Translations under genes and position numbers: made by a program
Shown here: one piece after another, positions 23,672 to 34,249 of the stretch
Numbering within the stretch: position 1 is the stretch's first letter
Layout: each line of letters opens with the position of its first letter
Source of the DNA: CAJQQY01 sp964564545
Lineage (GTDB): Bacteria > Bacteroidota > Bacteroidia > Chitinophagales > Saprospiraceae
NCBI GenBank assembly: GCA_964564545.1
Contig: CAZMBP010000084.1
Location: forward strand, 124,001 to 188,000
Reading direction: 5' to 3'
Length of the DNA: 64,000 bases
Notes under the pieces: generated by a model
What the model was told of the DNA's origin: nothing
The model's input: the letters and a program-made list of their open reading frames with translations, nothing else
Databases searched by the model: none

Positions 23672-25171
23672 ATGAAAACAATTAATTTATCCATTCTAAG
23701 AGTTGTTCTAGCAGCTCTATTTTTCACACTTATTTTTTCTCAAAAATTACAAGCACAACAGGAATCTTCGAACGTTTTTTTTGAAATTACGAAAATCAAA
23801 AAAATGAATGATGACTTTTTCGACGTTGAAGATCAACTCATCAAACCATTTATTCAAGAACGCATCAAACAAGGAAATCAATTAGCCCATGTACTTTTCA
23901 GAGTTCATTATCCAGCATCTGATGATGCAACTTATGATTATGTGATGATGGGAGTTTTCCAAAACTTTGAAGATTTGCATTTAGGGAATAAGAAATTTAC
24001 CAAAATTGCTTATCAAGCATTTCCAAATGCAAATATTCCTAAAATGGTGGAAAGATATGAAGCTGCAATTCATGTTGCGAGTTCACAAGTTTTTGAAAAT
24101 GTTGCAGAAGCAGTTCCAGGTCCAGGTGGTGGAGAAGGAAGTAAAGCGAAATTTGTAAAAGTAAATCACATGAAAGTTGCAGCAGGAAATTTCAATGCCT
24201 ACCAAAAAATGGAAAGAGAAATTTTTATGCCTTTACATAAAGAAGCCATCAAAACAGGTATCATGCATGATTGGGTGCTAGCTCAAAGAATTCTTCCGTT
24301 CGGATCTGATTGGGATAATACATTTATGACTTTTGATGTTTTTGCAAATTGGGGAGACATGAATAAAGGACTTCCAGCAGGAACTTTTGCCAAAGTACAT
24401 CCTGGAAAAAATACTGACAAAATTTGGGAAGAAATGATGAACCTTAGAGAAATGACTAGAAGTGAAACTTGGGAAATTATTGATGTGGTTAGTAAACCGA
24501 CTCCTGAAATAACTGCAAAAGTTCTTAAAGAAGGAACGGGAGCAAATCCAATGAAAGGTCAAGAAGTTGAATTCAAATCTACGGTGATGAATCTTCAAGG
24601 AGAAGAACTTTTCTCTACTGATGTTCTTGGTTTTCATTTTTACACTACCATTGGAGAGAATTATTACGATACTTTTTTTGACAAGCATTTACAAACCATA
24701 AAAAAAGGAGGTGTTACAAAATTAAAAGTTCCAGCAGAAGCTCAAGATGGATTTATTAAAGGTCTGACTGGAGGAAAAACTGCATTAATCAATATCGAAG
24801 TGTTTGGTATTGATAGTCCAAAACCAAACGGTGCAAAATTGTTAAAGAAAAAAATTGAAAAGCATGGTCTTTCCTACGCCAAGGAAAAGTATAACAAATT
24901 ACAAGTGGATAATCCAAAGGGATATGTGTTCCGTGAAAGTGCAATGAATACTCTGGGTTATCAATTATTATCTGATGGAAATACACAAGCTGCTATTTAT
25001 ATTTTTGAACTTAATACTAAACTCAATCCTAAATCATGGAATGCTTGCGATAGTCTTGCTGATGGTTATCGAGCTGCTGGAAATATTGCAAAAGCGAAAC
25101 ATTGCTACAAAATGGCATTGGAGATAAATCCTGATTTCGAAGCTGCCAGAAATAAATTAAGTAAGTTATAA
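23672..25171 (+). CDS. Secreted FKBP-like and TPR protein
   Basis: 499 residues. A signal peptide (to about residue 29) is followed by two related alpha/beta segments (about 33-120 and 150-235; VNHMKVAAGNFNAYQKMEREIF echoes EITKIKKMNDDFFDVEDQLIKPF), possibly two dimeric alpha-beta-barrel units. An FKBP-like segment comes next (about 285-390: KVLKEGTGANPMKGQEVEF, TLQ/TIKKGGVTKLKVPAE, INIEVFGID). The C-terminus (about 410-499) has TPR-like helices (NTQAAIYIFELNTKLNPKSW, AKAKHCYKMALEINPDFEAA). It is likely periplasmic or secreted; isomerase activity is uncertain because the FKBP active-site aromatics are poorly kept. It has its own terminator at 25270. Confidence 0.8.
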   Translation: MKTINLSILRVVLAALFFTLIFSQKLQAQQESSNVFFEITKIKKMNDDFFDVEDQLIKPFIQERIKQGNQLAHVLFRVHYPASDDATYDYVMMGVFQNFEDLHLGNKKFTKIAYQAFPNANIPKMVERYEAAIHVASSQVFENVAEAVPGPGGGEGSKAKFVKVNHMKVAAGNFNAYQKMEREIFMPLHKEAIKTGIMHDWVLAQRILPFGSDWDNTFMTFDVFANWGDMNKGLPAGTFAKVHPGKNTDKIWEEMMNLREMTRSETWEIIDVVSKPTPEITAKVLKEGTGANPMKGQEVEFKSTVMNLQGEELFSTDVLGFHFYTTIGENYYDTFFDKHLQTIKKGGVTKLKVPAEAQDGFIKGLTGGKTALINIEVFGIDSPKPNGAKLLKKKIEKHGLSYAKEKYNKLQVDNPKGYVFRESAMNTLGYQLLSDGNTQAAIYIFELNTKLNPKSWNACDSLADGYRAAGNIAKAKHCYKMALEINPDFEAARNKLSKL

Positions 25172-25269
25172 TTGATTTTATTTGTTTGACTTTGAACGAT
25201 AAACATTTTGTTATCCCCTTGGACTTATTCATTTCGAATCAACTTTAATAGTTGAAAATTGATTTTGTA

Positions 25270-25306
25270 CCAAAGCCATCTTCCCAAAAATGAGAGATGG
25301 CTTTGG
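25270..25306 (+). terminator. Terminator of the FKBP-TPR gene
   Basis: CCAAAGCCATCT (25270-25281) pairs with AGATGGCTTTGG (25295-25306), then CTATTTTTATAG. Confidence 0.8.
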
Positions 25307-26774
25307 CTATTTTTATAGCTAGTGTTTGTATTTAGTTTAAAAAAATAAGAAGTGATCAAAAAAACAAGATATAGTCATTGTTAGGTTCTAGTTTTTTCAA
25401 GAAAATTTTTACTTTTTTTTAAATAAAAAAATTCCATAAACCACTAGTAATCAGACAATTAACAAATGTTGATAACTTTTGTGAATTGTATGTGGAGAAT
25501 AAAACTTGCTTTTTTGAACCCAATTATAGTATCTTGTGATCACCTTAACAGGAAATAATAAATTATTAAATCTTAAAAAGTTAAGATTATATTTTGAAAT
25601 AAAAACTAATTGCAAAATATTATATTTATTTATGATGTGTGTTTTTGAGTTGAATTTTAGTCTTTTTTACCTCGGTGAATAAGGATAAGAATTAATAAAG
25701 AAAAACAAGGAGATAGAAATAATATTAGTAATTAATGGACTTGGAAATAGGTTCTTTTCATGATGTTTCACTACATCATCATACATCAGCAATGATACTA
25801 TGAGAAAAGGAAATAATGAAAAGTCTAATGCAAAGGTGATTTAGAAATACAAAATTAATAGTTTAATTTTTGTTGCAAATCGGATTTTTTCATAACTAAA
25901 ATTATTTCGATAATATTGGGATTGAAACTACTTCGGCCAAAGACAAATGACTTACAGATCGCAAGAGAAGTAAGGTACCGTTAATTTTTTCTGGAAAACC
26001 GGAGCAATGTCTTGGATATGGAAAATTAATTTATTCTTATGGATAAATATATTTATCATGAAAAGACAAGGGTTAATATTCTACTCATTTTTTAATGTTA
26101 CTCGTAACAAACAGTTATTTTATTTTTGACTGGGAAGCAATTCTCGACAAAAAATATAAATACCAACTCGTTTGGAAAACTGTAAAAGATGAACTTTTCT
26201 GAAAGGATAAGTAACAGAAATTAGTCCTAACTAGTTCTCTAGGTGGAGCTACCAATTTGAATCTGAATGATGCAAAAGTCCCCCCTAAAGAGCAAACACA
26301 TACTCTTTTTGATTAGGAAAAATCTTTCGAGATTTGGATGAGTCGAAAGAAGAGAGATTTTGGCAAACTGCATGATGATTGGCTCGGCCAACCCCACATG
26401 TTGAATCTAAAATCACTTTTCCAAAAAAGGAAAATGTTGTACGAAAACTTATGTTGGCAATACGCATTTGAATTTGAAGGAATTGTAAAATTTCTTTTCC
26501 AGAGTGTGTTAAGTCCTTATAGAAATGATGTTTACATGGTTTCGATGAGGCAAATCAAGCTTGGTAATTCTACGGCACCATTCCAGGCCGGAAGCTGTAG
26601 AAAGGAAGGGATTCAGAAAGTTACATTTCTGAGTCCCTTTTCTTGTTTTATGTATCATATAAAAATAGCGATTAGTATAAATAGTCTATCAAAGAGGTGC
26701 ATTCTTAGGAATAATTTATATTTTAGATTTCTTTATCGGAAGATAAAACGAATTTGTTCTCTAAAATATGAAAT
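25307..26774. other. Gene-poor stretch, possible decayed gene
   Basis: About 1.47 kb without a convincing gene. From about 26040 there are short broken frames: DWEAILDKKYKYQLVWKTV at 26130-26200 with a stop soon after, then a frame running 26240-26640 through a stop near 26310 (ending GNSTAPFQAGSCRKEG). These may be one decayed gene or chance. No transposase, integrase or phage family was recognised. The end has two hairpins (see 26568-26640). The first 700 bases are A/T-rich and show nothing I can name. Confidence 0.4.
26568..26640 (+). terminator. Two hairpins ending a transcript, possible structured RNA tail
   Basis: Stem 1: TTCTACGGC (26568-26576) with GCTGTAGAA (26594-26602, one G-U), with an inner TTCC/GGAA stem. 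Stem 2: AAGGGATTCAGAAA (26606-26619) with TTTCTGAGTCCCTT (26626-26639, one G-U), then TTCTTGTTTTA. Stem 2 looks like an intrinsic terminator, yet no recognised gene ends before it, so something upstream is or was transcribed. Confidence 0.5.
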
Positions 26775-29700
26775 ATGAAATCTATAATTACCTCACTTGT
26801 TTTTATTTTTTCACTCAATTCTTTATCCGCCCAATTTAGTACCGAGCAACTTATCGAACCATCCAACCCTGAGAGTTTAGCAAGTTCAGATTTAGATGGT
26901 GATGGAGATATTGACATTCTTACCACATCAAGGCAATCGAACAAAATCATTTGGTTTGAGAACATAGACTCAGAAGGTAACTTCGAATCACCAAAAGTAA
27001 TTGATCATACATTTAAAGATCCACATCTTATTAATTCAGCTGATGTAAATGGCGATGGAAATAAGGATATTATTGTTGCATCAAAAATTAATGAAAAAAT
27101 TGTTTGGTATGAAAACTTAAATGGACAAGCAGAATTTTCCTCATTAAAATTAATCGCATCCAATTTACCTAATTTGATATCCCAAACACTTTCTGATATT
27201 GATAATGATGCAGATCAAGATATTCTAATTATTTATAACAATAAAATTGCATGGTTAGAAAACCTAGATAATAATGGCAATTTTGGAAACCCTACTATTC
27301 TTGTTGAAAATATTTCAGGCAAGGCACATGCTTGTATTACTGACTTAGATAATGATGGAAATAAAGACCTAATCTTCGGATCTGACGAGGAGGAAAATCT
27401 TGAATGGATTTCTAATATTAACTCTCCTTCATCTAGTCAATTAATTGCAACCAATCCTAGTGGATTTAATTCATCTTTTGCTGCTGATTTTGATGGAGAT
27501 AATGACCTTGACATAGTTGCATCTGTGGGAGGTGATCATGTTTTTATTTGGTATAAAAATACAGATGGTACGGGGACTTTTGAAAGTCCAACTTTTATGG
27601 ACGATAACTTTTTTGACGAAGGTTTTCAAGTAACCTCTTTTGATGTGGATATGGATTCTGATATGGATATTATTATTCAACTTTCTTCTCAAAATTCAGA
27701 ATCTATCAGATGGTTTGAAAATACTGATGGACAAGGAGATTTTGAAAAAAATGATTATGGATCACTATCTAATGAAGGCAGGCACAAATTTGTTATTGAT
27801 GATTTGAATGGAGATAACTTCCTTGACTTTGCAGCTATTGATGATGAGGTGAATAATTACAATATAATGTGGGCAAAAAATTCAGGAAGTTCTGCTAGTA
27901 CTAATCATTTCGATGAGAATAAGTTTATTCACTCTCATTGGCCAGCAAATCATGGTTATGCTGTAGATTTTGATAATGATGGCGATCAGGATTTAGTTGG
28001 TTTTGGAGGAGGAGCTTCATGGTATGAAAACCTTAATGGCAATGGACTTTTTTCTACAAAAAAGAATATTAATGTATCTTCATTTTGGAGTCCGAAAGGT
28101 TACATTGGAGATATTAATGGAGATAATTTTATTGATATTATCATAATTGATGAGGATGAAGATGAAGTAGCTTGGTATCCTCACCTGGATGGTCAAGGCA
28201 ATTTTGGAGACAAAATAATACTTGGTACTAATTCCGAATATACCGAAGTAGGCGCAGTTGGAGATGTAGATAATGATGGAGATTTAGATATAGTAGCTGG
28301 TGGTTGGCCAAGACTAGTTTGGTTTGAAAATATCAATGGACAAGGATTATTCACCCCAGCCAAAAGTATATCAACTTTGTCAGGAGCAGTTTTCCATCAA
28401 ATCGAAATAGCAGATATTAATGGTGATGGGAATCAAGATCTTACCATAGGTGCAACCAATAAAATAGGCTGGTATGAGAATTTAGATGGACAAGGAAATT
28501 TCTCCAGTTTAAATGGAATGCCTTCCAGCATATTTGGAGCGGATTATATTTATGTCACAGACATTGATGGAGATAATGATAATGATGTTATTTATCCTGT
28601 TACCAACTTTGCTACCTCAAATGAAACTTTGCGTTGGTATGAAAATACAGACGGCTTAGGCAATTTTGATACTGGTGGCATTCTAGATGATGACATAAAT
28701 GTTGTCAGATCAATTGTCTCAACAGATGTAGACTTGGATGGAGATAGGGATATCATATCCTCAGACTATTGGACTAATGAAATTAATATGTATGAAAATT
28801 TAGATGGACTAGGAACCTTTGGACAAAAATCGACTATTTCCGACCAGTTCCATGAAATTTTAAAAGTCGGTACTGACGATTTTAATGGTGACAATGTTGA
28901 TGATTTATTTGCCTTCTCTGCAGGAAATAATAAAATAGCTTGGTTTCAAAATTTAGCTTCTTCTCCAAGAATCCAAGTTTTTACCTTTTGGGATAAGAAT
29001 GAAAATATGACCAAAGAAGCTGATGAAATTGGATTAAATCATCAAAACATCACCATCATGCCTGATGGCTTAAACACTTTTTCACTAGATCAAGGATTGA
29101 TGGAGTTCCCTGTGAATTCCGGAAATTATGACATAAATTGTTCACCTAGTAATGGATGGACATTGACAACTTCTGCTGATTTAAATATTGATGTTCAAGC
29201 CAACCAAAGTACTATCCAATATTTTGGACTTAAACCACAAGGAGAATTAATTGAGGCGGAAGTAAGTCTTACTTCCTCTCCTACCCGATGTGGATTTACC
29301 GTTCCTTTTTGGCTAACCTACACGAATACTAGTAACCAAGTTTTTGATGCGGAAATCACTTTAGAACTTGATGACTTGGTCACCCTGGTGGGTATAGATT
29401 TCCCTCCTTCTCAAACTATTGGAAATCAATTATTATGGAATATTGAAAATTTGAATCCAACAGAATCAGGACAAATCAAGCTTGAATTAATTATGCCTGG
29501 TGTTGATTATCTTGGAGAGTATTTAAATTTCTCTAGTAATATTTCCCTTATCAATGACTCCGGAATAACTATATTTAATGATGAGCATGAATACGAACCA
29601 CAAATCAATTGTGCTTATGATCCTAATGATAAATTAGTCTCTCCAGTTCTAGTTTATGAAGGTGATAACTATACTCTTTTTGATCAAACATTGGAGTACA

Positions 29701-30335
29701 CGATTCGATTCCAAAATACTGGTACTGATACAGCTTTTAACATTCAAATAACGGATCAATTAGATCCAAATTTAGATTGGTCAACTTTCACTCCTCAAAA
29801 TTCCAGTCATCCATTTTCAGTATCCTTAAATGAAACTGGACTGGTAGATTTTCGATTTGAAAATATATTATTACCTGATAGTTCTACGAACTTAATTGAA
29901 AGCCAAGGGTTTGTCAAATATAAAATCAAGTCAAAGGACGGTATTTTAGAAAATACAATTATTGAAAATACTGCAAGTATATTTTTTGATTTTAATCCTC
30001 CCATCATCACCAATACTACTGAAAATATTATGGTATCCGAATATCCATTTGAAATAGAACCTGGGAATCAAAATACAGGTTCCGATTTGGCTTTTTCATT
30101 TCAACCTAACCCTTCCAATGGAACAGTAAATATTGATTTTGAATTTGAGGAAAAACAAGTTTGGGAAATACAATTACATAATAGTTGGGGCAAATTAATC
30201 CGATCTTATGAAGGAGAGACAACAGGGTTAAAAAATAAAGCCTTATTTTTTCAGGGTCTTGCCAATGGTGTATATTATTTGACTCTATTCTCAAATGATA
30301 CATCGAAAACGGAGAAGCTAATTATTATTGATTAA
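26775..30335 (+). CDS. Secreted FG-GAP/VCBS repeat protein with T9SS sorting domain
   Basis: 1186 residues. A signal peptide (to about 19) is followed by about fifteen repeat units to residue ~730, each with D-x-D-x-D-GD-x-D calcium-binding motifs and IIWFEN(I/L)D-x2-G-F segments, which form a FG-GAP/VCBS propeller. Residues ~770-900 look Ig-like, then ~940-1080 hold CAYDPNDKLVSP...LEYTIRFQNTGTDTAFNIQITDQL, a DUF11/DUF7619-like module. The C-terminus (~1110-1186) begins FQPNPSNGTVNIDF and ends EKLIIID, a type A T9SS sorting domain. It should be secreted or surface-anchored. A paralogue starts at 63187. Confidence 0.93.
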   Translation: MKSIITSLVFIFSLNSLSAQFSTEQLIEPSNPESLASSDLDGDGDIDILTTSRQSNKIIWFENIDSEGNFESPKVIDHTFKDPHLINSADVNGDGNKDIIVASKINEKIVWYENLNGQAEFSSLKLIASNLPNLISQTLSDIDNDADQDILIIYNNKIAWLENLDNNGNFGNPTILVENISGKAHACITDLDNDGNKDLIFGSDEEENLEWISNINSPSSSQLIATNPSGFNSSFAADFDGDNDLDIVASVGGDHVFIWYKNTDGTGTFESPTFMDDNFFDEGFQVTSFDVDMDSDMDIIIQLSSQNSESIRWFENTDGQGDFEKNDYGSLSNEGRHKFVIDDLNGDNFLDFAAIDDEVNNYNIMWAKNSGSSASTNHFDENKFIHSHWPANHGYAVDFDNDGDQDLVGFGGGASWYENLNGNGLFSTKKNINVSSFWSPKGYIGDINGDNFIDIIIIDEDEDEVAWYPHLDGQGNFGDKIILGTNSEYTEVGAVGDVDNDGDLDIVAGGWPRLVWFENINGQGLFTPAKSISTLSGAVFHQIEIADINGDGNQDLTIGATNKIGWYENLDGQGNFSSLNGMPSSIFGADYIYVTDIDGDNDNDVIYPVTNFATSNETLRWYENTDGLGNFDTGGILDDDINVVRSIVSTDVDLDGDRDIISSDYWTNEINMYENLDGLGTFGQKSTISDQFHEILKVGTDDFNGDNVDDLFAFSAGNNKIAWFQNLASSPRIQVFTFWDKNENMTKEADEIGLNHQNITIMPDGLNTFSLDQGLMEFPVNSGNYDINCSPSNGWTLTTSADLNIDVQANQSTIQYFGLKPQGELIEAEVSLTSSPTRCGFTVPFWLTYTNTSNQVFDAEITLELDDLVTLVGIDFPPSQTIGNQLLWNIENLNPTESGQIKLELIMPGVDYLGEYLNFSSNISLINDSGITIFNDEHEYEPQINCAYDPNDKLVSPVLVYEGDNYTLFDQTLEYTIRFQNTGTDTAFNIQITDQLDPNLDWSTFTPQNSSHPFSVSLNETGLVDFRFENILLPDSSTNLIESQGFVKYKIKSKDGILENTIIENTASIFFDFNPPIITNTTENIMVSEYPFEIEPGNQNTGSDLAFSFQPNPSNGTVNIDFEFEEKQVWEIQLHNSWGKLIRSYEGETTGLKNKALFFQGLANGVYYLTLFSNDTSKTEKLIIID

Positions 30336-30347
30336 TTTGGAAATGAT

Positions 30348-30932
30348 ATGAAGATATTCACTTTAGGTATATTATTAGTTTTATACTTCTCACTTCATAG
30401 TGTTTTGGCGAATAATAAAGTGAAGGATTTTTTAATGAGTAGATGGATTTCAAAAAGATATTATCGACTCTTTTTTAATTTTTTTGCCATCGTTTCATTA
30501 ATTCCGATTTTCCTTTATTATAAAACAACTGAACCTGAAATTTTATTTGTAAATGTATTGTTATCAAATGTCGGATTATGTATAATAATAATTGGAATTT
30601 TCCTTTCTCTGGTAGCGCTCAATCAATATAATCTTTCTGAATTTGCTGGGACACAACAATTAAATCAAAAACCTCCTCCTCCTAAAAAGCTAAAAACTTC
30701 AGGATTTAATTCCATAGTTCGGCATCCTTTATATTTTTCTATGCTACTAATTATTTGGGGATTTTTTTTATCCCGACCTACAGATCTGTTTTTTATGATA
30801 AGTATAATAGGGACTGCATATCTATACTTTGGAACAAAATTAGAAGAAGAGAAATTAGTTAAAGAGTTCGGGGATGAATATCTGAAGTATCAAAAAAAAG
30901 TAGGAATGTTGATTCCGTTTTTGAAATTTTAG
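30348..30932 (+). CDS. Isoprenylcysteine-type membrane methyltransferase
   Basis: 194 residues with four to five TM helices. Near the C-terminus RHPLYFSML and KLVKEFGDEYLKYQKKVGMLIPF match the ICMT/PEMT family (RHP...(E)xxxxxFGxxYxxYxxxVxxxIP), the SAM-binding face of small integral-membrane methyltransferases. The substrate cannot be read. It begins 12 bases after the VCBS protein stop and may be in an operon with it. It faces the convergent esterase gene with a 19-base gap. Confidence 0.82.
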   Translation: MKIFTLGILLVLYFSLHSVLANNKVKDFLMSRWISKRYYRLFFNFFAIVSLIPIFLYYKTTEPEILFVNVLLSNVGLCIIIIGIFLSLVALNQYNLSEFAGTQQLNQKPPPPKKLKTSGFNSIVRHPLYFSMLLIIWGFFLSRPTDLFFMISIIGTAYLYFGTKLEEEKLVKEFGDEYLKYQKKVGMLIPFLKF

Positions 30933-30951
30933 CATTTTGATTTTCTAAAAA

Positions 30952-31905
30952 TCACAACGATTTAAAAAAATCCCAAATTTCCTCACAAGCATTTATTTCA
31001 CGGCTAGTTTTGCCAATCCATTTTTCTCTCAAGTATTGTTTTCCTCCAGGCCAGGTGTGTCCTCCACCTTTGATTTTATAAAATTTCAATGCGCCTCGAT
31101 TATCACAGTTTGAATACTCTTCAATGGATACCGTGGTTCCATCAGCCATTTTATTAGGAAGGTTTACCGTAGTTTTTTCCGAAGTACAGTTATTGTTTTT
31201 TTTCCAAAATTCAATAAACTCATCGGTAGATAATATTTCCCCTCTAGTCTTTTTAAAAATAGTGATTACACCTCCATCATAAGGTACAAGTTTATCTTCC
31301 GTACCATTCATGACCATGATTCCTAAAGGTTGAGAAGGGTTGCAAGAAGGCAAATAATCCTTTGAAATTTGAGCAGTTAAAATCGCTGCACCTCTGAAAA
31401 CATCTGCACGATCACAAGCTAATCTGCCTGACATAAATCCACCATTAGACATGCCTGTTGTAAAAATTCTTTGTTCGTCAATCTTGTATTTAGTTTTTAG
31501 CTCATCAATTATTTCTATAATAAAACCAACATCATCTATATCTTCTTTCCATGATTTCACATCATCTGATTTTCTGCCATCGTTCCAATTTTTTTCAATA
31601 GCATTTGGATACACCACAATAAATCCATCTCGATCTGCCAACTCATTAAATCGCCCAAAAGTAATTGCGGGAGTTTTTTCAGCGGTTCCCCCACCTCCAT
31701 GCAAATGAAAAAGTAAAGGAACTGGTTTATTCATTTTTTCTTTAGGAGGAAAATGTACGAAATAATTTCTTTCATATCCATCCCAGGTTATTTTATATTC
31801 TTTTGTTGATTCTAAGTATTTTATATAACCCAGAGGTTGGCAAGCTTTAAAAATAAAAAAGACAGAAAAAATAAAAATGGAAAAACGTAATATTCGATGA
31901 ATCAT
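30952..31905 (-). CDS. Lipoprotein esterase of the PHB-depolymerase/feruloyl-esterase type
   Basis: 317 residues of alpha/beta-hydrolase fold. Signal peptide II with FKAC at the start (about residues 1-22) anchors it in a membrane. LLFHLHGGGG is the oxyanion region, GMSNGG holds the nucleophile Ser (about 154), NGTEDKLVPYDGG the acid Asp, and GGGHTWPGG the catalytic His. The pattern fits the LpqC/PHB-depolymerase family, which cleaves esters of short acids or feruloyl groups. Three or four extra Cys could form disulfides. The actual substrate is unknown. Confidence 0.88.
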   Translation of the reverse strand: MIHRILRFSIFIFSVFFIFKACQPLGYIKYLESTKEYKITWDGYERNYFVHFPPKEKMNKPVPLLFHLHGGGGTAEKTPAITFGRFNELADRDGFIVVYPNAIEKNWNDGRKSDDVKSWKEDIDDVGFIIEIIDELKTKYKIDEQRIFTTGMSNGGFMSGRLACDRADVFRGAAILTAQISKDYLPSCNPSQPLGIMVMNGTEDKLVPYDGGVITIFKKTRGEILSTDEFIEFWKKNNNCTSEKTTVNLPNKMADGTTVSIEEYSNCDNRGALKFYKIKGGGHTWPGGKQYLREKWIGKTSREINACEEIWDFFKSL

Positions 31906-32052
31906 TATTAGGCTTTTATCTGGTTATTTTATTCTAATAATATATGAAAACATTGATTAGTTCTATTTCGAATTTAAGATACTGTTTTGAAATTTAAAAC
32001 TTCTTAGAATTATTAGTTTACAAAAGGCATAAAATTTAAAGCCTGACAAAAA

Positions 32053-32081
32053 AAAGAGTAACATTTTCTCAGTTACTCTTT
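32053..32081 (-). terminator. Terminator of the beta-helix gene
   Basis: AAAGAGTAAC (32053-32062) with GTTACTCTTT (32072-32081), loop of 9, followed on the minus strand by T's (TTTTTTTGTC). It lies 24 bases after the stop of the gene at 32105. Confidence 0.8.
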
Positions 32082-32104
32082 CGTTCTATTATCTAATTTT
32101 CAAA

Positions 32105-34249
32105 TTACATTTTTACAAAAGACTGAACCACCATCTCCTCTCCATTTGAAACTATAAGTCGATAAATACCAGTTGGCAGATCAATTACATTTATTTCTTG
32201 AGAAGAGTTAGTTTCATTTTTTTCAAAAGAAATCGAACGAAAAATCTGCCCCAAAGTATTCACCATTTCGATATTCAAATTTCCTCGCCATTCATTTTCT
32301 ATGGAAACCTGCAAATAGTCTGGTGTAGGATTTGGAGAAATTTCCATAATAGTAGAACTCAATAACAATTCTTTTACATCTGTCACGCAACTCATTCCAG
32401 TATCAAACGAACTTTCATAAGCACCTATATCTATACATCCTCCTTGAACTCTTTCATTTCCAGCAAGATCAAATTCAGGTACTTCACCATCCAGAAATCC
32501 AGCATCAACGGCAGAACTGTTGTAAGTTAATTGATAAGTCTCTAAGTCCAAATATGGATCAGCATCCTGTTGATCCCCTGTGGAAGTTCCCCAACCTTCG
32601 AGTACAGAATCGCTCAATAGATTTCCTCCTAAAGAAACAAAAGCATTTGAAGTTGAGTGAGACGGACTAAGTGTATCAAGGCTATTATACCCTGGTGTAT
32701 GAATAATATTATTTTGCAGAAGAACTTCACTACTATCATAGACGATAACTCCTACAAGGTCATTATTGGCAATGGTACAATTAGATACTTTAGCTTTAAA
32801 GTTTTGGAAACCAATCACACCGGTGCTATCAGAAGCATTATGACCTGTAAATAGACAATTACTTACCTCTACATCTTGATGTAGCGACGGAATTTCTGAT
32901 GAAATAGCAAAAGCTAATGCAGATGCACCAAACCCTCCATCATTATTTTTGAAGGTAGAATTCGTTACTGTAGCTTCATAATCCACATCGTTCGATATAC
33001 CAAAAATGCCTGCAACTGATTGTGATACATTTCCTTCAAAATGACAGTTATCCACTTTATACTTATTACCAGACCAACTATTTCCAAAGCCATTAAGACT
33101 CAGAGCTCCACTTTGATTAGCAGAGCTATTCTCTAAGAAAAGACAATTTTCAATAATTGCAGTCATGTCTTTAGCTTGGTCAAAATATTCCAAATAAACT
33201 GCTCCTCCCTCAGCAAATGAAACAATTGGATCCAATATTTCCACCTGATTAGAAATAAAATCGCAAGAAGAAATAGTGATCTCACTATGTTTTTGTCTGC
33301 AATAAAAACGTAATGCACCTCCAATGGAAGAGGAATTATTTTCAAATAAACAATCCTCGATAACGTATCTTTTGAAGGAAGTTGTATAGTCATATATTTC
33401 TATTGCACCGCCACCTACCTTACCGATATTATCGCTGAAAGTTGAATTAGTCACAGTCGAATTTGTTATATACATATAGATTGCCCCTCCAGCAAATCCT
33501 GCATGATTACCCGTAAATTCACAATTATCAACTGTGATACCTTCTGAATTCATTTGAGCGTAAGCTAATCCTGCACCATTATAACCTGCACCATTTTTTT
33601 CAAAAACACAATTTATTACGCTTCCTCCATTTGCTTCGATTTCATAAAAATAAACTCCTCCGCCATGACGGGTAGCATAATTTTGAGTAAATCTGCAATT
33701 ACTAATTTGAGGAGCACCAAAGGAAAAAATCCCTGCTCCTCTCCTATCTTGAAAAATTATTTCGGATCTATCTGCCTGTCCTCCTGAGATGGTAAATCCA
33801 TCAAGAATAGTTTCAGGTGTACAAGCTTCATGTATAATTACTACATTGACAACATTGTCATCTCTGTTGGTAACAAAATCATCTAACACATCATCTCCAT
33901 CCATATCACCAGACAGAATTGTTAGATTCTCTGCTGCATCTCGTTGATTACGCATCGTTTCGATTCCATTAAACCCTCCATAAATTTGGAGATCTTTGGA
34001 TATGTAAAACACTCGTTTTTCTGGATGATAGGGAAAATTACTAGTAAGATCTGCAGTATAAGTTCCTGCAGCTACCCAAATTTCATCACCTAAATTTGAA
34101 TTTTCGAGAGCATGATTAAATTGAGGATACGCATCTTGCCAAGAGGTTCCATCATTGTTTCCTGTGGCGGAAACATCCACAAAAATTTGTGCTTGGGTAA
34201 GATTAAAAAAACAAAGTAAACAGGTAAACAGGATGCTAAATGATTTCAT
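32105..34249 (-). CDS. Right-handed parallel beta-helix protein with T9SS sorting domain
   Basis: 714 residues. Signal peptide (to about 20), then the opening GNNDGTSWQDAYPQFNHAL and GDEIWVAAGTYTAD, typical of choice-of-anchor Q/pectate-lyase-like helices. Many rungs follow with the pattern N-C-x-F-x-x-N and GG-A-(I/L) (NCVFEKNGAGYNGAGLAY, NCEFTGNHAGFAGGAIYM). The C-terminus (about 640-714) is a type A T9SS domain: MEISPNPTPDYLQVSIENE...IYRLIVSNGEEMVVQSFVKM. No catalytic residues of a lyase can be picked out. A role in binding or hydrolysing polysaccharide is inferred only from the fold. Confidence 0.9.
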   Translation of the reverse strand: MKSFSILFTCLLCFFNLTQAQIFVDVSATGNNDGTSWQDAYPQFNHALENSNLGDEIWVAAGTYTADLTSNFPYHPEKRVFYISKDLQIYGGFNGIETMRNQRDAAENLTILSGDMDGDDVLDDFVTNRDDNVVNVVIIHEACTPETILDGFTISGGQADRSEIIFQDRRGAGIFSFGAPQISNCRFTQNYATRHGGGVYFYEIEANGGSVINCVFEKNGAGYNGAGLAYAQMNSEGITVDNCEFTGNHAGFAGGAIYMYITNSTVTNSTFSDNIGKVGGGAIEIYDYTTSFKRYVIEDCLFENNSSSIGGALRFYCRQKHSEITISSCDFISNQVEILDPIVSFAEGGAVYLEYFDQAKDMTAIIENCLFLENSSANQSGALSLNGFGNSWSGNKYKVDNCHFEGNVSQSVAGIFGISNDVDYEATVTNSTFKNNDGGFGASALAFAISSEIPSLHQDVEVSNCLFTGHNASDSTGVIGFQNFKAKVSNCTIANNDLVGVIVYDSSEVLLQNNIIHTPGYNSLDTLSPSHSTSNAFVSLGGNLLSDSVLEGWGTSTGDQQDADPYLDLETYQLTYNSSAVDAGFLDGEVPEFDLAGNERVQGGCIDIGAYESSFDTGMSCVTDVKELLLSSTIMEISPNPTPDYLQVSIENEWRGNLNIEMVNTLGQIFRSISFEKNETNSSQEINVIDLPTGIYRLIVSNGEEMVVQSFVKM

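Noticed and set aside
26338..26778. 146-residue frame
   Set aside because: It runs through two hairpins, one terminator-like, and overlaps the next gene start. No motif seen.
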